From NCBI GenBank assembly GCA_002794735.1, contig NBAZ01000003.1, positions 2,232,001 to 2,296,000 on the forward strand: 64,000 nucleotides of DNA, in the 5' to 3' direction. A model generated the notes under the pieces. That model had not been told where the DNA came from, searched no databases, and saw only the letters and a list, made by a program, of their open reading frames with translations. The position numbers were made by a program, and so were the translations under genes. This DNA comes from Pyrrhoderma lamaoense (taxonomy: Eukaryota > Basidiomycota > Agaricomycetes > Hymenochaetales > Hymenochaetaceae). This document shows, piece after piece, positions 60,351 to 64,000 of this stretch; within the stretch, counting starts at the first letter, position 1; each line of letters starts with the position of its first letter.

Positions 60351-63300
60351 TCATCCAACATATCTTATCTTGATGGCACCATTTCGGCTTCGAGCTTCCA
60401 TTGCTAGATAAATCTCCATGAGATTTGTGTTCGGTGAAAGGGAGATTAATGTCAAAAGTTACCTTTAAACTCTTCCACCTCCTCACGATGTTCATAATCC
60501 AGGACCAATTGCTTCAGATGTTGTTGCTCTACCTTATCTTGTAGTTGGGCTGTTCGTGTATGTGTCGCTAAAGCTGTATCCGAAGGGATTGCGATTTTCC
60601 TTGACTGTACAGGGATGAGTACTGCGCTTTGCGGCTACATCAACCAGAACAAGACACATACCTGTTGTTTGTTCCCTTTCTTCATGAGAAGAACAAATTT
60701 CATTGTTTCTTGATTTTCTGAAGTGCCACCATCGGAAATATCATCCTCTTCGTCTGTATCCTCATGCTTCTTCCTTCGGAGCCTCGAAGGTATGACGGCA
60801 GAGTCCCACAGGACCTGAGCTGTTCGCTTGTCCACCTTTCTAGCTTCAGCTGAGGAATCCGTAACCATCTTCGCAAGCTCCTTGGCGAACTCATTATCAT
60901 CTTCTTCAGTGGGTCCCGAATTTTCTGGCGTATTAAGCAAGACGAGAGTATCTGGGGAAGGGGGACGGTCCATTGACTGCTTATCATCAGACTATGTTGT
61001 GTGATGGAAATAGACGGATACTTACTGTAGTCTCTGAGTTGCTATCTTCATCTTCTTCATCCTCTTCATCAGACACTCCCCGGACATCTTCTCTGTCCTC
61101 ATCGCTATCTTCTCCGCTATCATCTGCATCACCATCGGGGGCTGATAGTTTATCAGGAAAAGAGTCGCAAGACGGTGTGAAAGGCTCCTACCTGAAGACT
61201 GCATGATCTGATTAAACATTTCATCGACTGCTAGAGCTGCTTCTTCGTAGTCCTTATATTTCGTAATCTTCGGTCTCAGGGCCTAGTAAGTGATAAATTT
61301 AACGTGATATGACACTTCAATATAACACTTGCCTCGAACGAATCTTCTAGCATAAATTCAACGTCCATAGGAATAGCCTCTTTTGATAGTATGTACATCT
61401 ATGTTTTGAAGTAAGAGATAGACCTGGAAACAACAAAGATATGTTATCCTACTTGGAAGAACGTCAGGAAATTATCGAGCTTTTTCTTCTGGGAGCCCTT
61501 GTCGAAGCACATCCCACAAGTATCAAGCAGCACGCATACCAAACGAATTCTAAAGAAATCGTCTGGCATATCGATGGGACTAGGCTGTCCAGGAGAAGGT
61601 CGGCCCTCAGCTATTTATTTGAGTCAGTAATCATTCTCAACGCTGCGTGGTTAGAACGTACGATGCCCAAAGGTCACGAGGCTCCAAAGGGTATCAAAAA
61701 TAATGCTCGATGAAATAAGACGGTATATATAAAGTTCTCCGAGATACTTAATAGTCGCTACTCGTTGCTGATTTGCCTTGTAAGCATTAATTTCGAGTCC
61801 TCTTCGCACGTCTTCGAGAACTTGGTCAATAATAGCTACAGAGAATTCCGGATGGTATCTCTGCAGATCATAGGCTAACATGGATAGCAAGCTTATATTG
61901 CTGTATTTGATTTTCCACGGTTTAGTGAATATGCCGTGCAGGACACGGACAATCTCTGGATCGTCCCAAGGAAGTTTACGGATAAGCCGAAGAACTTTGT
62001 CAATAGTTTTCTTTGCAAGTACATCATGGATAAGATGTCTGATGAAAAGCTCCATGGGAGAACGTTCCTTCTCTTGGATAGGTGCTCTTTCTGGAGGATT
62101 ACACTGCCGATTATTTTAGCATAAGGTCAAAGAATATATATGAAAGCTCAAACCTGATAGTAAGCATTCTCGAGCATCATCGTTTGTCTCTGGTCAAGGT
62201 GTTGAATACTTTGTTTCCGTCGCATCAGCTCGATCTAGGTGAAAGATTCAGAATTTAATAAGAGATAAGAGTCTAGTTGGGATCTGTAGCGTACCATTGT
62301 GATGAAACGACCCTTTGTCTCGTCACTGCGTAAAAGAAATCGGCCACAGCCTTCCAAAAGTAAGGCTAGATTGTCGATGTTACTCCCAGAGAAATCATCC
62401 AGGCAAACTTTAAAAACATGAAGAATAACGTGTGTTGGAACAACTCCAAATTTCGTCAAATTCGACAGAAAGACAATGTTCTAAGAGTGTTATATTACTA
62501 ATTTGAATAGTAATAGTGAAGAAGCGATCGACAAACCTTGTGTCGTACTTCATTAAGTTCCTTCACATTCTTTTTCCGCTGTAGATAGCGGAACTCTTCA
62601 TCAAGCTGAGAGAAATGACAGATATCACTAGATAAACATTAGTTATCAAGTACAAGAGTACTCACTGCTGCGACAAGATCGGAACTAATATCAGGCATAT
62701 ATCTACTCAGAGTAGCCACGAGTCTCGAGTAGTGTGGCAACAAATCCGTCCTATTTTTGGGGACTTGCATCAAGAACTACGTGGAGAAAACATTTCTAGT
62801 CATGTACACGAGTAAAATTTGAAAGTTCATTATACAAACCTTGACAAGCCGTTTCCGAGCAGCTTTGGAATTTAGAAATGCAAAATCAACAGCGGCAGAA
62901 TCGATCAGCGAACGATTTGTACAATCGGGAAGCCGGGCCAGTAATGCGGTCAATAATTGAGAGGGTCCTTGAGGAGCTAGTGTTGGAGACTGGAGAGGAG
63001 TTGGTGTTTTTGGAGAAGAAGGAACTGGGGTTGGCACACTGTGTGAATGTTAGTTGCGTAGTTAATTGCTATGTAACATACATACTCTTCCTCGCTCGCA
63101 TCGTTTTCATCCTCAATATTGGGTGTTATACTGTTTTGGGATCCATCCTCAAGTTCCAAACGCTTTAACTCCTTCTCCAACTCCTTCGCTTCATTCTCTT
63201 CGTTCTCTTTTCTCGCTCTCTCCAACTCATCCTTCACTTTTTCTGCTTCTACGCTATTTTGAGCATTTTGCTCGGATTCCGTGAATCCGAGCACGCTTTT

Positions 63301-64000
63301 TGGAACAAAATCACGGAGGTCTTGAATATCCTCAAAAAAGCGACGCTCTTCCTCGTCCTCCCATTTTCCACCGGTAGTATAGATTTCTTCCGGTATCTCA
63401 TTCTGACCACCAGTTGAAACCATAATTGAATCACTCTTCTGAGTCGCGGCTGGTAAAGTGGGCATAGGTAAATTAAGAAGTTCAGAAAGCCTGGAGGGAT
63501 GTAAGCATGAAATGTTTTATATAAGTTAGAGATAAGTACGTTTGACAACTCGAGAGTAGCTTTTCATATGCTTTAGTCATTTTTTCATAGGCTTGTTGAC
63601 GATCCTCAAAAATCTCTCCAGATCTTATATATGCTTCATGGTTTCTTCGATCTTGTTCTTGTAAGCGCTGTTATAAAGGAATGATCTCGATTGCTAGTAT
63701 ATGTGTGGGATAGTACAGAACATACTTTGTGTTCAATAAGTAGTTTTTTGGAAACACTATCAAAATAACCTTCACACATTCTCTTGAAACGAGCACGGAC
63801 TTCCTTCTCAACCAATTCATCGTCTTCATTGACGGAACCGAGCCGGGGAAACGATCCCTCACTCAGCTTGGCGTCAGCAGCAACAGACTCGGCGGTCGTT
63901 CCCTCAGAGATCTGTCCCTTTGCCCCCAATGATGGTGTAATACCGAGAAAAGGGCGAGCATAAGACCTCAAGAAAGTGGAGAGAAGAGGGAGAGAGAATA
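60351..64000 (-). CDS. UPF2: UPF2/NMD2 nonsense-mediated decay factor, 5' part outside window
   Basis: Scaffold of nonsense-mediated mRNA decay bridging UPF1 and UPF3. The right edge starts inside the region following the first MIF4G domain (YARPFLGITPSLGAKGQISE). A Glu/Lys-rich linker (about 63100-63300) precedes MIF4G-2 (QLLTALLARLPDCTNRSLID, about 62880-62970; AARKRLVK) and MIF4G-3 (PMELFIRHLIHDVLAKKTID, LPWDDPEIVRVLHGIFTKPW, ISLLSMLAYDLQRYHPEFSV, VATIKYLGELYIYRLISSS, about 61690-62060). MIF4G-3 binds UPF3 in other species. An acidic tract (GEDSDEDREDVRGVSDEEDE, about 61040-61150) and the C-terminal UPF1-binding region (KFVLLMKKGNKQQ; LKQLVLDYEHREEVEEFK; RSRNGAIKIRYVG) end at the stop 60351-60353. 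Many short introns, all in phase where checked. Confidence 0.94.

Noticed and set aside
1..64000. CRISPR array, prophage or plasmid-type features
   Set aside because: The window is intron-rich eukaryotic DNA; the tandem repeats seen are microsatellites and minisatellites without spacers.

Overview
The window is nuclear DNA from a filamentous fungus, most likely a basidiomycete mushroom (Agaricomycotina). The evidence is compact protein-coding genes broken by many 45-130 nt GT-AG introns, fungal-type families (fungal sphingolipid C9-methyltransferase, TOM1-type HECT ligase, fungal mitochondrial bS6, Mei2), CT-rich leaders and simple-sequence tracts. Nothing looks bacterial, viral, organellar, transposon-derived or CRISPR-like, and no tRNA or rRNA gene was recognised by eye.

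Layout. 1-3.7 kb: SND1/Tudor-SN (minus, runs off the left edge). 3.95-4.8 kb: mitochondrial ribosomal protein bS6m (plus). 5.3-8.3 kb: HDHD3-like HAD hydrolase (minus). 10.3-16.4 kb: large Mei2-like RNA-binding protein (plus). 16.4-24.0 kb: a gene-poor stretch of simple repeats with a few exon-like fragments. 24.0-27.4 kb: an unrecognised, Ser/Pro-rich, probably disordered protein (plus). 28.7-31.6 kb: TBC-domain Rab GAP, Gyp5-like (plus). 32.2-34.0 kb: sphingolipid C9-methyltransferase (minus). 34.2-35.5 kb: YIF1 (plus). 35.6-36.4 kb: PC4/SUB1 (minus). 36.6-48.7 kb: giant HECT E3 ligase TOM1/HUWE1 (plus). 48.96-54.4 kb: three oxidoreductases (quinone oxidoreductase, maleylacetate reductase, cytochrome P450). 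54.6-56.1 kb: membrane-anchored GT49-like protein (plus). 56.2-59.7 kb: Rad26/ATRIP-like checkpoint protein (minus). 60.35-64 kb: UPF2/NMD2 (minus, runs off the right edge).

Most neighbours alternate strand, giving short shared promoters (about 215-355 bp) between divergent pairs and 118-620 bp between convergent stops. Most genes are housekeeping: RNA metabolism (SND1, Mei2, UPF2), ER-Golgi traffic and lipids (YIF1, TBC-GAP, C9-methyltransferase), transcription and ubiquitin control (SUB1, TOM1), DNA-damage signalling (ATRIP-like). The only hint of a functional cluster is the three oxidoreductases.

Two observations stand out. First, at least five conserved genes (HAD hydrolase, YIF1, TOM1, maleylacetate reductase, P450) each need exactly one extra base at a short G/C run to read through, which looks like a systematic consensus error rather than decay. 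Second, the SND1 N-terminus is restored only by a 10-nt micro-exon. I did not find a convincing new biological system. Gene models were spliced by eye, so individual exon edges may be off.
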